DNA from: Wocania ichthyoenteri Th78
GTDB lineage: Bacteria; Bacteroidota; Bacteroidia; Flavobacteriales; Flavobacteriaceae
NCBI RefSeq assembly: GCF_000789235.1
Contig: NZ_KN525716.1
Location: 3,670,121-3,734,120, forward strand
DNA: 64,000 bases
Reading direction: 5' to 3'
Below are positions 26,321 to 38,000 of the stretch, piece after piece. Made by a program: the position numbers and the translations under genes. The notes below the pieces were generated by a model that saw nothing but the letters and a program-made list of their open reading frames with translations, made no database searches and was not told the DNA's origin. How positions within the stretch are numbered: position 1 is the stretch's first letter; every line of letters starts with the position of its first letter.

Positions 26321-27652
26321 ATGAAAAACTTTACTAAAATACTTTGGGTATTTCTTTTAATTACAGGAAATATTTTTGGTCAACAGGAAAAGGGAATTAC
26401 AGGTACTGATAATTGGCTGCACAATTGGACGGAGTTTAAACCTAATACGGTAGACTACGGAGAGCCTACTCAAATATTAGCAGGTAACATAACTAAAGAC
26501 ACAAAGCTGTCTAAACGTAATATATACTTATTATCTGGAAATGTTTTTGTAACAGATAGTACAACACTCACTATAGAACCAGGAACAGTTATAATTGGCG
26601 ATTATGAGTCTAAAGCATCACTTACTATTTCTAAAGGCTCTAAAATAATTGCCGAAGGTTTAGAAACTGATCCTATTATTTTTACCTCAAACAGAAGCGT
26701 TAAAAGAGCAGGCGATTGGGGCGGAATAATAATTCTTGGTGATGCGCCAACTACAAAGTTTGGAAGCGGTTCTGTAGCATCTTTTTATGGAAAACTTAAT
26801 GCCACAATTTTTGAAAATTCTAACTACGGAGGCGAAAACTTAGCGAGTAATTCTGGTGTTTTAAAGTATGTTAGAATTGAATATGCAGGAAAAAGAATTA
26901 AAAATGCTGGATATTTTAATGGTCTTTTATTGGCTAGTGTAGGTAACGAAACCATATTAGAAAATATAATGGTTAGCCATTGTGCTGGTAATTCTTTTGA
27001 AATATTAGGAGGTGAGGTTTACTTAAACAAAGTTGTTTCATACAAAGCAAATAGTAACGATTTTAAGTTTAATTATGGTACACAATCTAGCTTATCAAAC
27101 TCTTTAGCAATTCGATCTCCTTACGTTTCAAGTAGAAACGGTGCTAGATGCTTACAGATTAATTCTTATGATAATAAAGATGAAGTAGATTTTACTAAAA
27201 AAGGAACCTTGGTCGTAGCAAAAAATATAACCTTGATTACTGATAGTGATAATTTAAAATCTGATATACAACAAGGGTTGGTAAAAGAAGCCGTTTATGT
27301 TGGTCATAATGCTTCGCTTGAAATGATTAAAAGTGTTATTTCAGGTTTTAACCCTGCGGTTTTATTTGAAGATAAAATTAGAGTAAATCAGGAAAATTTA
27401 GAAAAAATCAAGTTTACCGATATGTATTTTAACAATTGTAATGGAAATATTTTTGTTGAAAATAATATGAATAATGAAGATTTAGAAAATTGGTATGGTA
27501 ACTCAGCCTTTTTTAACGTGTACTCTAAGAGTAATAATTCTGAGACCTTTATTGATTTGAAAAACCAAAGAAAACCAGATTATAGATTAAGAATTAATAA
27601 AATAATAGCTTCAAATGAAGTGGATCCGGACTTAAAAAGATTAGACGATTAA
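26321..27652 (+). CDS. Secreted parallel beta-helix protein
   Basis: 443 residues from the ATG at 26321, which gives a clean signal peptide (MKNFTKILWVFLLITGNIFG). The mature protein begins with TLTIEPGTVIIGDYESKASLTISKGSKIIAEG and TDPIIFTSNR, followed by a GDWGGIIILGDAP segment; this is the pattern of a large Bacteroidota family of surface proteins with a right-handed beta-helix. Further repeats of the V-R-I-E-Y-A-G type continue to about residue 300. No T9SS sorting domain is visible at the C-terminus, which ends LKRLDD. It precedes a T9SS cargo and a PorP-like gene by 161 bp and is probably part of the same surface assembly. Confidence 0.82.
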   Translation: MKNFTKILWVFLLITGNIFGQQEKGITGTDNWLHNWTEFKPNTVDYGEPTQILAGNITKDTKLSKRNIYLLSGNVFVTDSTTLTIEPGTVIIGDYESKASLTISKGSKIIAEGLETDPIIFTSNRSVKRAGDWGGIIILGDAPTTKFGSGSVASFYGKLNATIFENSNYGGENLASNSGVLKYVRIEYAGKRIKNAGYFNGLLLASVGNETILENIMVSHCAGNSFEILGGEVYLNKVVSYKANSNDFKFNYGTQSSLSNSLAIRSPYVSSRNGARCLQINSYDNKDEVDFTKKGTLVVAKNITLITDSDNLKSDIQQGLVKEAVYVGHNASLEMIKSVISGFNPAVLFEDKIRVNQENLEKIKFTDMYFNNCNGNIFVENNMNNEDLENWYGNSAFFNVYSKSNNSETFIDLKNQRKPDYRLRINKIIASNEVDPDLKRLDD

Positions 27653-27813
27653 GAAGTGAATCTGTTTTTAGTTTGATAGAACTTAAGCGTATCCTGTTTC
27701 TTCATAAACTTTGGAATTATTTATTTTTATTTAGCCAACAATGATAAAACAGATAGTTTAAAATTCTAGAACGTGAACGATAATTGTTTCTCTTCTAAAG
27801 AAAATAATATCAA

Positions 27814-29259
27814 ATGAAGAATTTTACTATTACTTACATTGTTGCTTTTTTAATGGTTTCAGTAACTGAAGCTATTGATGCGCAAGTGGTAATTAGCACA
27901 CCAAGTTTAGGTTTTAGTCAAGCTTGTGCTAGTGCTTCATTTAATACATATAATATTACGTTTTCTTTTTCTCCAGAAGGAAATTTAAGCTCAACCAATC
28001 AATTTATAATTGAACTTTCAGATGAAACAGGTAGTTTTTCAAACTCTACCGTAGTTTATACATCAAGCCAAGGTTCAGTAACAACATCACCAGCAACTTT
28101 AAGCTTCTCGTTGCCTACAGATACTTCTGGCGAATCTTATAAAGTTAGAGTAAAAAGTACAGCACCAGTTGCTACAAGTACAGGGTCTGTTGCTTTTCCA
28201 GCATATTACAAAATTCAAGATACACCATTTTCAATAAATAATTTAATTGAAACAGGCGTGTATTGCTCAGGTGGTAGTTATTTGTTAACTATTGATAATC
28301 CAGGAACAGGCGATAACGATTCGCCATTGCAATATCCCTCACTTACGTTTAATTGGTTTAAAGAAACCAGTCCAACAACATCTGTTTTTGTGGCTACAGG
28401 AAATACGCTATCAGTCAATCAATCAGGAACATATTTTGCCGAAACTAATTATGGGTCGTGTACATCTAATTCGTTTTCTAATCGTGTTACGGTTAGCGAG
28501 TCTACAACAACCGGAACATCTTCTATTAGTTCTAGTTTGGGTAATCCGTATTGTGCAAGTCAAGGCTCTACAACTTTAAGTGCTATAAATGGGGTGAGTT
28601 ATCAATGGTATAAAGATGGTGTTGAAATTTCTGGAGCTACAAATCAAATGTACGCTACTAATGAGTCTGGAGAATTTTCAGTGGATATTGATTTAGGCGA
28701 TTGTAGTACGAGTGCTAAAATAGATTTAGATGGTACAGGTTTTATAAGTGAAATTGATGTAGATGTGGAAGGTGTTAATATAATTGATGATGGTGAAACT
28801 TTGACTGCTACTGTTACTACAACTGCTAATGCTCCTGAGTTTAAATGGTATTTAAATGATGTATTAATTACTGGAGCCACAGGAAATAGTTACGAAGTTA
28901 CAGAAACTGGTAATTACAAAGTTGTTATTACTCAAACTGTTGGGTGTGCATCAACCAAAGAATTTCAGTTTACAGTAAGTTCTGCTTTTCCAAACGTTGC
29001 TAATATTCCAAATTTAATAAGCCCTAATGGCGATGGTATAAATGACACTTGGGTTATTCCACAAGAATATGTAAATGGTTCAAATACATCTGTAACCATA
29101 TTAAGCTCTCAAGGAAAAATAATACTTCAAACGAACGATTACCTAAATAATTGGCCAGAAAACCAATTAGATTTTAAATCTGTTAACCCTGTTTATTATT
29201 ACATTATTACAACTCAAGATAATAAAACTAAAAAAGGCTCAATAACAGTCGTTAAATAG
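27814..29259 (+). CDS. T9SS type B cargo with Ig-like domains
   Basis: 481 residues. A signal peptide ends near residue 24 (IDAQ). The middle has Ig-like or fibronectin-like beta modules with repeated SYQWYKDGVEISGATNQMY / FKWYLNDVLITGATGNSYEV motifs and paired cysteines (about 240-385). The last 90 residues are a gliding-motility-associated C-terminal domain: IPNLISPNGDGINDTWVIP, TILSSQGKII, VYYYIITTQDNKTKKGSITVVK. It would be exported by the T9SS. The gene ends 1 bp before the PorP/SprF-like fusion gene, the normal partner arrangement for type B cargo. Confidence 0.9.
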   Translation: MKNFTITYIVAFLMVSVTEAIDAQVVISTPSLGFSQACASASFNTYNITFSFSPEGNLSSTNQFIIELSDETGSFSNSTVVYTSSQGSVTTSPATLSFSLPTDTSGESYKVRVKSTAPVATSTGSVAFPAYYKIQDTPFSINNLIETGVYCSGGSYLLTIDNPGTGDNDSPLQYPSLTFNWFKETSPTTSVFVATGNTLSVNQSGTYFAETNYGSCTSNSFSNRVTVSESTTTGTSSISSSLGNPYCASQGSTTLSAINGVSYQWYKDGVEISGATNQMYATNESGEFSVDIDLGDCSTSAKIDLDGTGFISEIDVDVEGVNIIDDGETLTATVTTTANAPEFKWYLNDVLITGATGNSYEVTETGNYKVVITQTVGCASTKEFQFTVSSAFPNVANIPNLISPNGDGINDTWVIPQEYVNGSNTSVTILSSQGKIILQTNDYLNNWPENQLDFKSVNPVYYYIITTQDNKTKKGSITVVK

Positions 29260-29260
29260 A

Positions 29261-31648
29261 ATGAAAAAAATACTATTGCATATAGTTTTATTTTTCTGTA
29301 TTACACAACTTTTCTATGCTCAAGAAGATGGTGTTGTAGCCCTTGATTTGCCTACAAGAAATTCTTTAAAATTTAATAAGTACACTATCAACCCAACATT
29401 TAGTTTTGTAAGAGAGCAGAATAGATATATAACGTTTTATAATAAAAGACAATGGGTACAATTTGATGATGCGCCGTTAACTTACTTAGCTAGTTATGCA
29501 GGTAGGTTTAGAGAAAACATGGGTATTGGTGTTGGCGTGTTTCAACAAGATTATGGCGTATTAACTACTTTTGGAGGTGTTTTAAATTTTGCTTACAATG
29601 CTGTTCTTAACACAGATAGCAATTTAACCTTTGGAATGAATCTTGGGTTTTATAAAAGCGGCATAAACGAAGGTAGAGTCAATACAAACTTTCCAGATCC
29701 ATCGTTAGAAAATATTCCTTCAAATTCAATAATTACGGTGAACCCAGGTATAAACTACGGAACAGCATTTTTCGATTTTGGTGTTTCTGTAAATAATGCG
29801 GTTTCCTATAATTTACAAACATCTGAAATTATTGAAGATAATCCTGAACAAAGCATTCAAGGGCATTTAATGTACACTGGCTATTTGAGTAGTCGAGGTT
29901 TTTTTGATGAAAGTAAATTTTCAGGTTTACTAAGGTCAGAATTCAAAAAAGACCAAACTGTTATTTCAGGACTTGTTATGTTAAATGTACCCAAAGGAAT
30001 TTGGGCACAAGCCGGTTATAATAGTATATATGGTATTTCAGGAGGATTGGGTTTAAATATTACGACTCAAATTGCAATTGAATACAACTATGAAAAAGCA
30101 ATAGGTGATTTATCAACTTTCGGAAATTCACATGAAATTACATTAGCATATAAATTCAAGAATAGAGAACGATATAGTTATAGTGGTGATGATGATGAAC
30201 AAGCACTTTTAACTACTAAAAAGAAGAAAAGAGTATTAGCTAAAAATAGTACTACACCAAAGCTTAGTGCTGAAGAAAGACGAATTGCAAAAGAAGAAGC
30301 TCAAGCTAGAATTGAAGCAAGACGATTAGTAGCACAAACTAAAGTAGAAGAAAGAAAATTAGCAGCCCAACAATCACAAGAAAAGACAGAGCCAGAAATT
30401 CAAGCAAAAACTACAGCAGAAGAAACCAGAATTAGATTAGAAGAAACTAAAAAAGCCGAGGCTGAAAAAGAAAGTGAAGAAGAAAGATTAAAGCAAGGTG
30501 AAGCAGCAAGAATTGAGGCACAGAAAAAAGCAGAAACACAAAGATTAAAACTAGAAGAAGCTACTAAAATTAAAGCAGCAACTGAAGCTAAAGAACGTGC
30601 AGAGGAGCAAGCCAAAATTAAATTAGCAGAAGAAAAAGCTAAGGTTGATGCTGAAGCACAAGTTAAAGCAGTAGAGGAAGCTGAGCGTAAACGAATTGAA
30701 GAGGCTAAGGCAAAAGCTGATGAAGAAGATAATATAGAAATGGTAGAATTGGACGGTGTGCTGGTTCCTGTGGCTAAAGATAAAACCACAAGGGAGATGA
30801 ACAGCCTAACAAAATTAACAACAGATGCTAAAATAGAACAGCAAAAACTATTAGTAAAACTAAGCGAAACGGTTGCTAATAGAAATCAAGATCTAAAAGA
30901 TTTAAAAGAAGAAAACGATTTAAGTGAACGTGGTATTTACAAAGCACCAAAACCATTTAAAAGTGTGACAGCAGAAAATGCCATTTTAGAATCTTTAAAA
31001 GTTGAAATTGATAATGTCATTTTATCTCAAAATGAAAAAATAAAAGAGTTAGAGAATTTATATACCGAAAGACTTAAAAAAAATAGTGATGAGAATGATG
31101 CAACCAATGCATTCTATTCTAAAACTATTCAAGATTTAAAAACAGAGCAAGTACAGGCTTTAAGTACAAAAGAAAACTTATTATCAACATTAGAAATCAT
31201 TAAAGTAGCTACGGAGGTTGAAAGAAAACGAAGAATTAAGCGTGCTGCATACGACAATGAAGAAGATCGATATTTAAAAGATAGAGCAGCATTAAATCAA
31301 ATAAAACAATTTACGCCTGTAGCATCAGAACCATTAACATCAGAAGATTTTGACTCTGGAGAAGAGCAGAGTAGTAACATACAAATTGTTAAGGATGTAA
31401 AAAATACTGAAAGTGGGTTTTATGTTGTAATTGCAGTACATAGTGATGTTGCTAAAAGAGATGAGTTTTTAAGAAAAGCTGTAGCTGCGGGACAAGCAAA
31501 TATAGATTTCTTCTTTGATGTTAATACTAGTAAATATTATATCTACTATCAAAAATTTAATGATATTGAATCTGCCAGAAATGCTATGGAATTAAAAGGA
31601 AGCAAGCCATATAATAATAAAATGTCTGCAGTTAAAGTAGAGAATTAA
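29261..31648 (+). CDS. PorP/SprF-like beta-barrel fused to coiled coil and SPOR-like domain
   Basis: 795 residues. The N-terminal 305 residues, after a signal peptide ending FYAQ, are a PorP/SprF-type outer-membrane barrel (NPTFSFVREQNRYITFYNKRQW, GVGVFQQDYGVLTTFGG, repeated GY/GIN strands). Residues about 320-510 are a charged, Ala/Glu/Lys-rich coiled coil, and a second coiled coil covers about 530-690. The last 75 residues (SGFYVVIAVHSDVAKRDEFLRKAV ... KYYIYYQKF ... ESARNAMELK) look like a SPOR-type peptidoglycan-binding domain. PorP/SprF proteins are normally about 300 residues, so this is a three-part fusion that could tether a T9SS-linked barrel to the cell wall. It is 1 bp after its likely cargo gene. 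Confidence 0.85.
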   Translation: MKKILLHIVLFFCITQLFYAQEDGVVALDLPTRNSLKFNKYTINPTFSFVREQNRYITFYNKRQWVQFDDAPLTYLASYAGRFRENMGIGVGVFQQDYGVLTTFGGVLNFAYNAVLNTDSNLTFGMNLGFYKSGINEGRVNTNFPDPSLENIPSNSIITVNPGINYGTAFFDFGVSVNNAVSYNLQTSEIIEDNPEQSIQGHLMYTGYLSSRGFFDESKFSGLLRSEFKKDQTVISGLVMLNVPKGIWAQAGYNSIYGISGGLGLNITTQIAIEYNYEKAIGDLSTFGNSHEITLAYKFKNRERYSYSGDDDEQALLTTKKKKRVLAKNSTTPKLSAEERRIAKEEAQARIEARRLVAQTKVEERKLAAQQSQEKTEPEIQAKTTAEETRIRLEETKKAEAEKESEEERLKQGEAARIEAQKKAETQRLKLEEATKIKAATEAKERAEEQAKIKLAEEKAKVDAEAQVKAVEEAERKRIEEAKAKADEEDNIEMVELDGVLVPVAKDKTTREMNSLTKLTTDAKIEQQKLLVKLSETVANRNQDLKDLKEENDLSERGIYKAPKPFKSVTAENAILESLKVEIDNVILSQNEKIKELENLYTERLKKNSDENDATNAFYSKTIQDLKTEQVQALSTKENLLSTLEIIKVATEVERKRRIKRAAYDNEEDRYLKDRAALNQIKQFTPVASEPLTSEDFDSGEEQSSNIQIVKDVKNTESGFYVVIAVHSDVAKRDEFLRKAVAAGQANIDFFFDVNTSKYYIYYQKFNDIESARNAMELKGSKPYNNKMSAVKVEN

Positions 31649-32022
31649 TAGATAATAATTAAAACCGCTATAGTTTTTTAGTTCACTTAATTAGAGCTCG
31701 TGCTTCATATTTTTTATAGAAGCTTAAATTCTTTCAAGATTAATAATTCTTTTTCGTAGATATAATTATTGTATTTAAAAGATTACAAAATTAAAATTAT
31801 TTTAAGTTTAAAGTAGTAATTCAACGATTAACTGCTCAAATTATTGTGTCTATTCATAACAGTTACAAAAAAATTCACGATATTTATACCGTTTAAAATC
31901 ATTAAAATAAGATAAAATACTTTTAAAGTACTAATAAGCTTACCTTAATTGATTTTAAATAGTTAGAAATATTTCTTTTTTAAATGCCCCAAATAAAAAA
32001 GAAATGCAAAAACTAATCGACT
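31649..32022. other. Leader region of the SprB-like gene
   Basis: No gene is visible in 374 bp of very AT-rich sequence. The only structure seen is an 11-bp perfect inverted repeat, ATTTCTTTTTT (31971-31981) and AAAAAAGAAAT (31995-32005), ending 17 bp before the ATG of the adhesin gene. It could form a hairpin over the ribosome entry region, but such repeats also arise by chance in AT-rich DNA. Confidence 0.4.
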
Positions 32023-35000
32023 ATGAAAAAAACTACTTATGTAAACATTGGACTTTTTGTTTTGATGTCATTATTATGTTTCAGTAGTATGGCTCAAAAT
32101 TTAATTCCTTTTTCACCAAGATACGATCAAGCTATTAAGGGTGATATACTTTTAATAGGAAACAGTAATGTGGGTTTGCATGTTTCAGACCCGTATAATG
32201 GGAATGATACAAATGATAGAGTAAATGCAGCGGTTTATGTTGATATTGATGGCGATGCTACTACATTCAATTCTAGTAGTGCAGATTTAGATGTGCCAGA
32301 CGATGTTACTTGTTATCAAATAGTTTATGCAGGTTTATATTGGAGTGCAGTTGTTAATGGGGCAGAACCTATTTCTGATATTAAATTTAAAGTTCCAGGT
32401 GGAGCATATGTAGATATTACGGGTACTCAAATTTATTTTCAAAATGCTGCAAATAATAATAACTCGAACACTTATGCCTATTACCATGATGTAACAAATA
32501 TGGTAACTGCTTTAACAAATCCAGAAGGCACTTATTCGGTAGCAAATATTTCATCGCTTATAGGGCCTAAGCCAAACTCAGAAGGACTTTCTGCTGGTTG
32601 GTCACTTTTTGTTGTATACGAAGATCCAAATTTGCCAAGTAAATACATAACATCTTTTGATGGTTTTACAAAAATTACTAGTACTATAAATGAAACCTTT
32701 CCCGTTTCAGGATTTACCACTATACCTACAGGTCCAGTTCGTGCTAAATTTGCTTTTAGTACAATTGAAGGTGACCGACGATATACAGGCGATTATTTAA
32801 GGCTTAACGGTACTACTATAGATGCCACAAATAATGCGGGTACAGTAATTCGCCCTGGAAATAATTTTTTCAATAGTACGGTATCTTATATAGACCCTGT
32901 AACTAATACACCAGAGCTTTTTACAACCAGAACTCCAGATGGTTCAAACACTTTAGGATTCGATGCTGGTATTATTAATATTCCTAATGCAGGTAATACT
33001 CTAATACCTAATAGTGCTACTTCGGCGACTATTAGTTTAGGAAGCAATTTAGATATTTACTATTATTATTTTAGTGCTTTCGCGATAGAAATTATTGCAC
33101 CAAATATAGTATTAACGAAAATTGTTGAAGATGAAATAGGAAACGATATTGGTGGTCAGTTAGTAAACCTTGGCGATGAATTAAATTATGTTATTGGTTT
33201 TCAAAATACAGGAAATGATGACACTAGAAATCTTACTATAAGAGATGTACTTCCTATAAATATAGTTTTTAATTATCCAACAGATTTAGGAGTTTTACCC
33301 CCAGGTGTAACCGTACAAAGTTACGATCCAACAACTAGAGAAATCATTTTTAGTGTTGATAATTCTGTTGTTGAAGAAAATGATCCTGTACAAGAAATTC
33401 GTATTAAAGTAACCGTTGTACAAACCTGTAGTTTGTTAAATGATGCTTGTGATAATATAATTAGTAATCAGGCATTTGCGACTTATAACGGAACGTTAAA
33501 TCCAACATTTACTATATCAGATGACCCTAGTTATAATACCAACGCAGGCTGTTTATTAAATACATCTGCTACTAATTTTTTAGCCGATATAGATTGTACG
33601 TTTACTGAAGAAGTTATACTTTGTGGTGCAAGTACGGTACTTACAGCTGGTGATGGTTACGATTCATATTCATGGTCTACAAGCCCAACAGGAACTCCAG
33701 TTATTGGTACAACACAATCTATAACTGTTACCACAACAGGAACTTATTATGTACGTAATACAGCAATAGCACCTTGCCAATCTATCAATCAAGAATTTGA
33801 AGTCATTACTTTTGGTGCTGGTGTTACAAACCCATTAATTCCGTTTGCAGATCAGGTTGTTGTTTGTCCGAATGATGGTAAAGAATTGCCTAACTTCTTT
33901 TTATGTGGTGCAGGCGACACAAGAAATATTCAAACCAATATTACAGATACATCTTCTATAATTTGGGAAAAATTAGATGAAACAAGTTGTGCAGCTGTTA
34001 CAGATCAAGATTGTGCCAATGAAGATTCTGGATGTACTTGGAATCAAGTTGAAACAGGTCCCAACTATTTAATAGATACGGCAGGTCAATATAGATTAAC
34101 ATTAAATTATACAGGTGGTTGTTTTAATCAGTTTTATTTTAATGTGTACACTAATTTACTAGTTCCAACGGTAACATCAAGAGACATTTATTGTACAACT
34201 CCAGGAGAAATAACTGTAGGCGGTGTACCAAGTGGTTACGAGTATAGTATTGATGGCACTAACTATCAAACAAGTAATGTGTTTTCAATTACTAATCCAA
34301 ATATCTATAGTGTTTATGTGAGACAAATTGGTGTTTCTCCAAACCCTTGTATATTTTCAGTACCAGATGTTCAAATACGAGAACGCGATTTTACGGTTTC
34401 AACCATTATAACTCAACCTTATTGTAATGGCGATTTAGGTAGTGTGGTATTAGCAGCAAATGATGTGCGTCCGCAATATTTCTTTTCAATTTATGATGGT
34501 GCCACTTTAGTAAATAGTGTAGGACCTATAAATGATAATAACTACACGTTTTCAAATCTAAACCCAGGAACTTATACTGTAAATGTATCAACAGAAGATG
34601 GTTGTGCATATACTGGAGATATTGAAATTATTACTCCCACTTTATTAGAAGCTACTGCCGCATTAACACAGCCATTAACTTGTACAGATGGTGAGATTAC
34701 AGTATACCCAGTAGGAGGGACTCCACCGTACTTTTACTTTATAAATAGTACAACGGTTTTTCAAAGTACACCAACAATTTCAGTAACAACAGCAGGCGTT
34801 TATAACATTACTGTTGTAGATTCAAATAACTGTTCTGCAGATACATCAATTACTGTTGATGCTACACCTGCACCAGATTTTAGTGTTACTAAAACGGATA
34901 TTTTATGTTCTGATGATGTTAATAGTGGTTCAATAAACATTAATGTTACAAACCCTAACGGCAATAGTTTACGATATAGTATTGATAACGGTGCAACGTT

Positions 35001-38000
35001 TACTAATTCACCAGTTTTCACAGGGCTAACTGCTGGCGATTATGATGTTGTTGTTGAGTACACTTTTGGTACAGACGTATGTTTATCAACACCACAACTT
35101 TTAACTATTATAGCATCAACTGCTATTTCAGGAACTGCAACATTAACAACACCATATACTTGTACAACTAATGGCGTGATAACAGTTTCAGGAGTTTCTG
35201 GCGGAAATCCACCATATAGCTTTAGTCTTGATGGTTTTACTTTTCAAGGCGGAACGACTTTTTCAGGATTGATCGATGGCACTTACACAGTTACTATTAG
35301 AGATGCTAATAATTGTACGTTTGTTACAGCACCAATTACTATAGATCCATTAAATCCACCAACAGATTTAGCATTTAGCAATCCACCATTAAGTTGCCCG
35401 ACAATTACTACCGATGTAACCATTAGTACTACTGGCGGCACATTACCTTTAGAATATCAAATAATAGCACCAGCAGCTTCGGCAACAGTATACCAGTCCT
35501 CTAATGTGTTTACTGGACTAACACCAGATACTTATACATTTCAAGTAAGAGACGTAAACAATTGTGTATATAGTGAGTCTTATACTATTGCACCATTGCC
35601 ACCAGTTGTTGTAAGCACAGTTCTGACTAAAGATTTAGATTGTACGGTATCACCCGATGCTGTGATTACTGGAACAATCTCAAGTGGTGTTGCACCGTAT
35701 ACTTATGCCGTTTCATTTAACGGAGGAGCTTATAGCTCATTAGGAGCAACAGGTTCACCGTTTACTTATACAACTGCAATTGATGGCACATATCAATTTC
35801 AAATAACAGATGCCAACGGGTGTACTGCTGAATCTACGGTTCAAACAATTAATGCAATTACATTGCCTGAAATTATTTCTGTTGTCCAAACACAGCCGAT
35901 TTTATGTAATGGTGATTCAAACGCAGCCATTCAAATAACCATTAATAATACTGTAGGGACACCAGCTTTCAATATTAATGTGAATAACGATACTACAGGA
36001 ACAGATTATGGTACACAAACAAGTAGTTTGCCAGCAGGTACTTATACTATTACTTTAACCGATTCAAAATCTTGTACAGATACAGAAACCATTATAATTG
36101 CAGAACCTAATCCTATTACTTTCGATTTAACCAAAGTAGATATTACTTGTAATAATCCAGGAGGTTCAAGTTTAGGTTCAATTACTGTTGAAAATGTTTT
36201 AGGAGGAACTGCGCCTTTTACCTATTATATTACAAATAATTTTGGAGATGTTATTCCGGGTAATCCTTATTCAGCAGTCTCTAATGAAAATCATACCTTT
36301 AATATTATCAATTTTGGTACCTACACTGTAAATGTAGTTGATGCCAATGGTTGTAGTTTATCTCAGCAAATAGTTATTGCATCTCCACCATCAGATTTAC
36401 TTATTAATGTTAATACAGCTGTGCCTGATTGTACAAATGGGGGTACAGCTACAGTACAAGCCATTTCTGTTGTAGGTAGTGGTAGCTACGAATTTGCCAT
36501 TTTAGAATTTAATACGTCACCTTATGCACTGGCAACATCATATTTACCTCCAGATCCTTTACCAGTGGGTAACACAGACACGAGGACATTTACAAACTTA
36601 ACGCCAAGTGTTATTTATACTTTTGTGGTACACGACCTTGTTACAGATTGTTACTATGTAAAATCTGCAGATGCGGCCATAGACCCAGCTTCAACTTTAA
36701 CATCAACGGTTGCGCCAAATAATGTAGCGTGTGTTGGCGAAAACAATGGTAGTGTAACCTTTACTATTGATAATTTTGATAGCACTACAACTTCAGTTGA
36801 TTATACTATTTACAGGGCTTTTACAAATGTGTTAGTAGATGGTCCAACGAATTTACCTGTTACTTTTGGTGTCCCAGAAACTGTTACAACACCATCACCC
36901 GGAACATTATCAGTTGGGCAATATTATATTGTTTTTACTGAAAATGGAATTGGTTCTTTTAATGGATGTGAGTCTGCATCGACAATTTTTGAAATTAATG
37001 AATCGTCAATAGATTTAGATATTACTGCGACAGTAGATAAAAACGCCAACTGTAACCCTAATTCAGGAATAATTAGTGCCATAGCTACAAATGGTACGTC
37101 ACCATATTTATATCAAATTACAACATCGGTAGTACCACCTTTAGCAACAGATCCTTCATGGGCAACTGCAAGTACTTTTAATGTAAATACGAACAGTTAT
37201 TATGTACATGTTAAAGATGCTAATGGTTGTATAAAATCGACTCCAGTTTTAGTGTTACCAGCAGATCCAGAGCCAGTAATTACAGCAACAGTTAACAATC
37301 AATGTACAGTAGCGGAAGGTAACTTTGAAATCGATGTTGCGTTAACAACTGCAGGAATTTCACCATATAGTTATAGTATAAATGGTGGTGCATTTCAAAC
37401 ACGTACCGCACCATTCTCAATATCAAATTTAGCGTCAGGGACACATACTATTGAAGTACAAGATGCAAACGGTTGTGGTAATTTAGTGTCTGTAACTATT
37501 GAAGCACCTATTGATTTGATTCCAACAGTAACAGCATTAGCAACTTGTAATGATGATGATGGTGAAATAACAATAACAGGGTCTGGAGGAACAGGAACTT
37601 ATACTTATGCTATTAGTCCTAGTCCAGCTTCAATCAGTTTAAGTGGAAATGTGTTTTCAGGTGTTCCTTCTGGTACATATACCGTTACAATTACAGATGC
37701 TACAACTTTATGTTCTGCCAATGCAACTATTGTTGTTCAATCAGAAACACTTCCAACGGTTACAACAACGCCAACAGCAGTAACATGTTTTGGTGATAAT
37801 GATGGATCGTTTGAATTGAATGTAAATGGATATTCTGGGGCATATACTTATGAAGTATTTGATAGTGCAAACGCTTCAGTTTTTGGTATTGTAGTAGCTA
37901 ATACATCTACAAATCCTGAAATAGTAACAGGTTTATTAGCTGGCAGTTATACAATAGTTATTACAGAAACAGCTAGTCCATTTTGTTCAAATACAGGAAG

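Noticed and set aside
30400-30789. Antisense open frame opposite the coiled-coil part of the PorP fusion
   Set aside because: Its Ala/Ser/Leu repeats are the reverse complement of the Glu/Ala/Lys codons of the coiled coil; a shadow.
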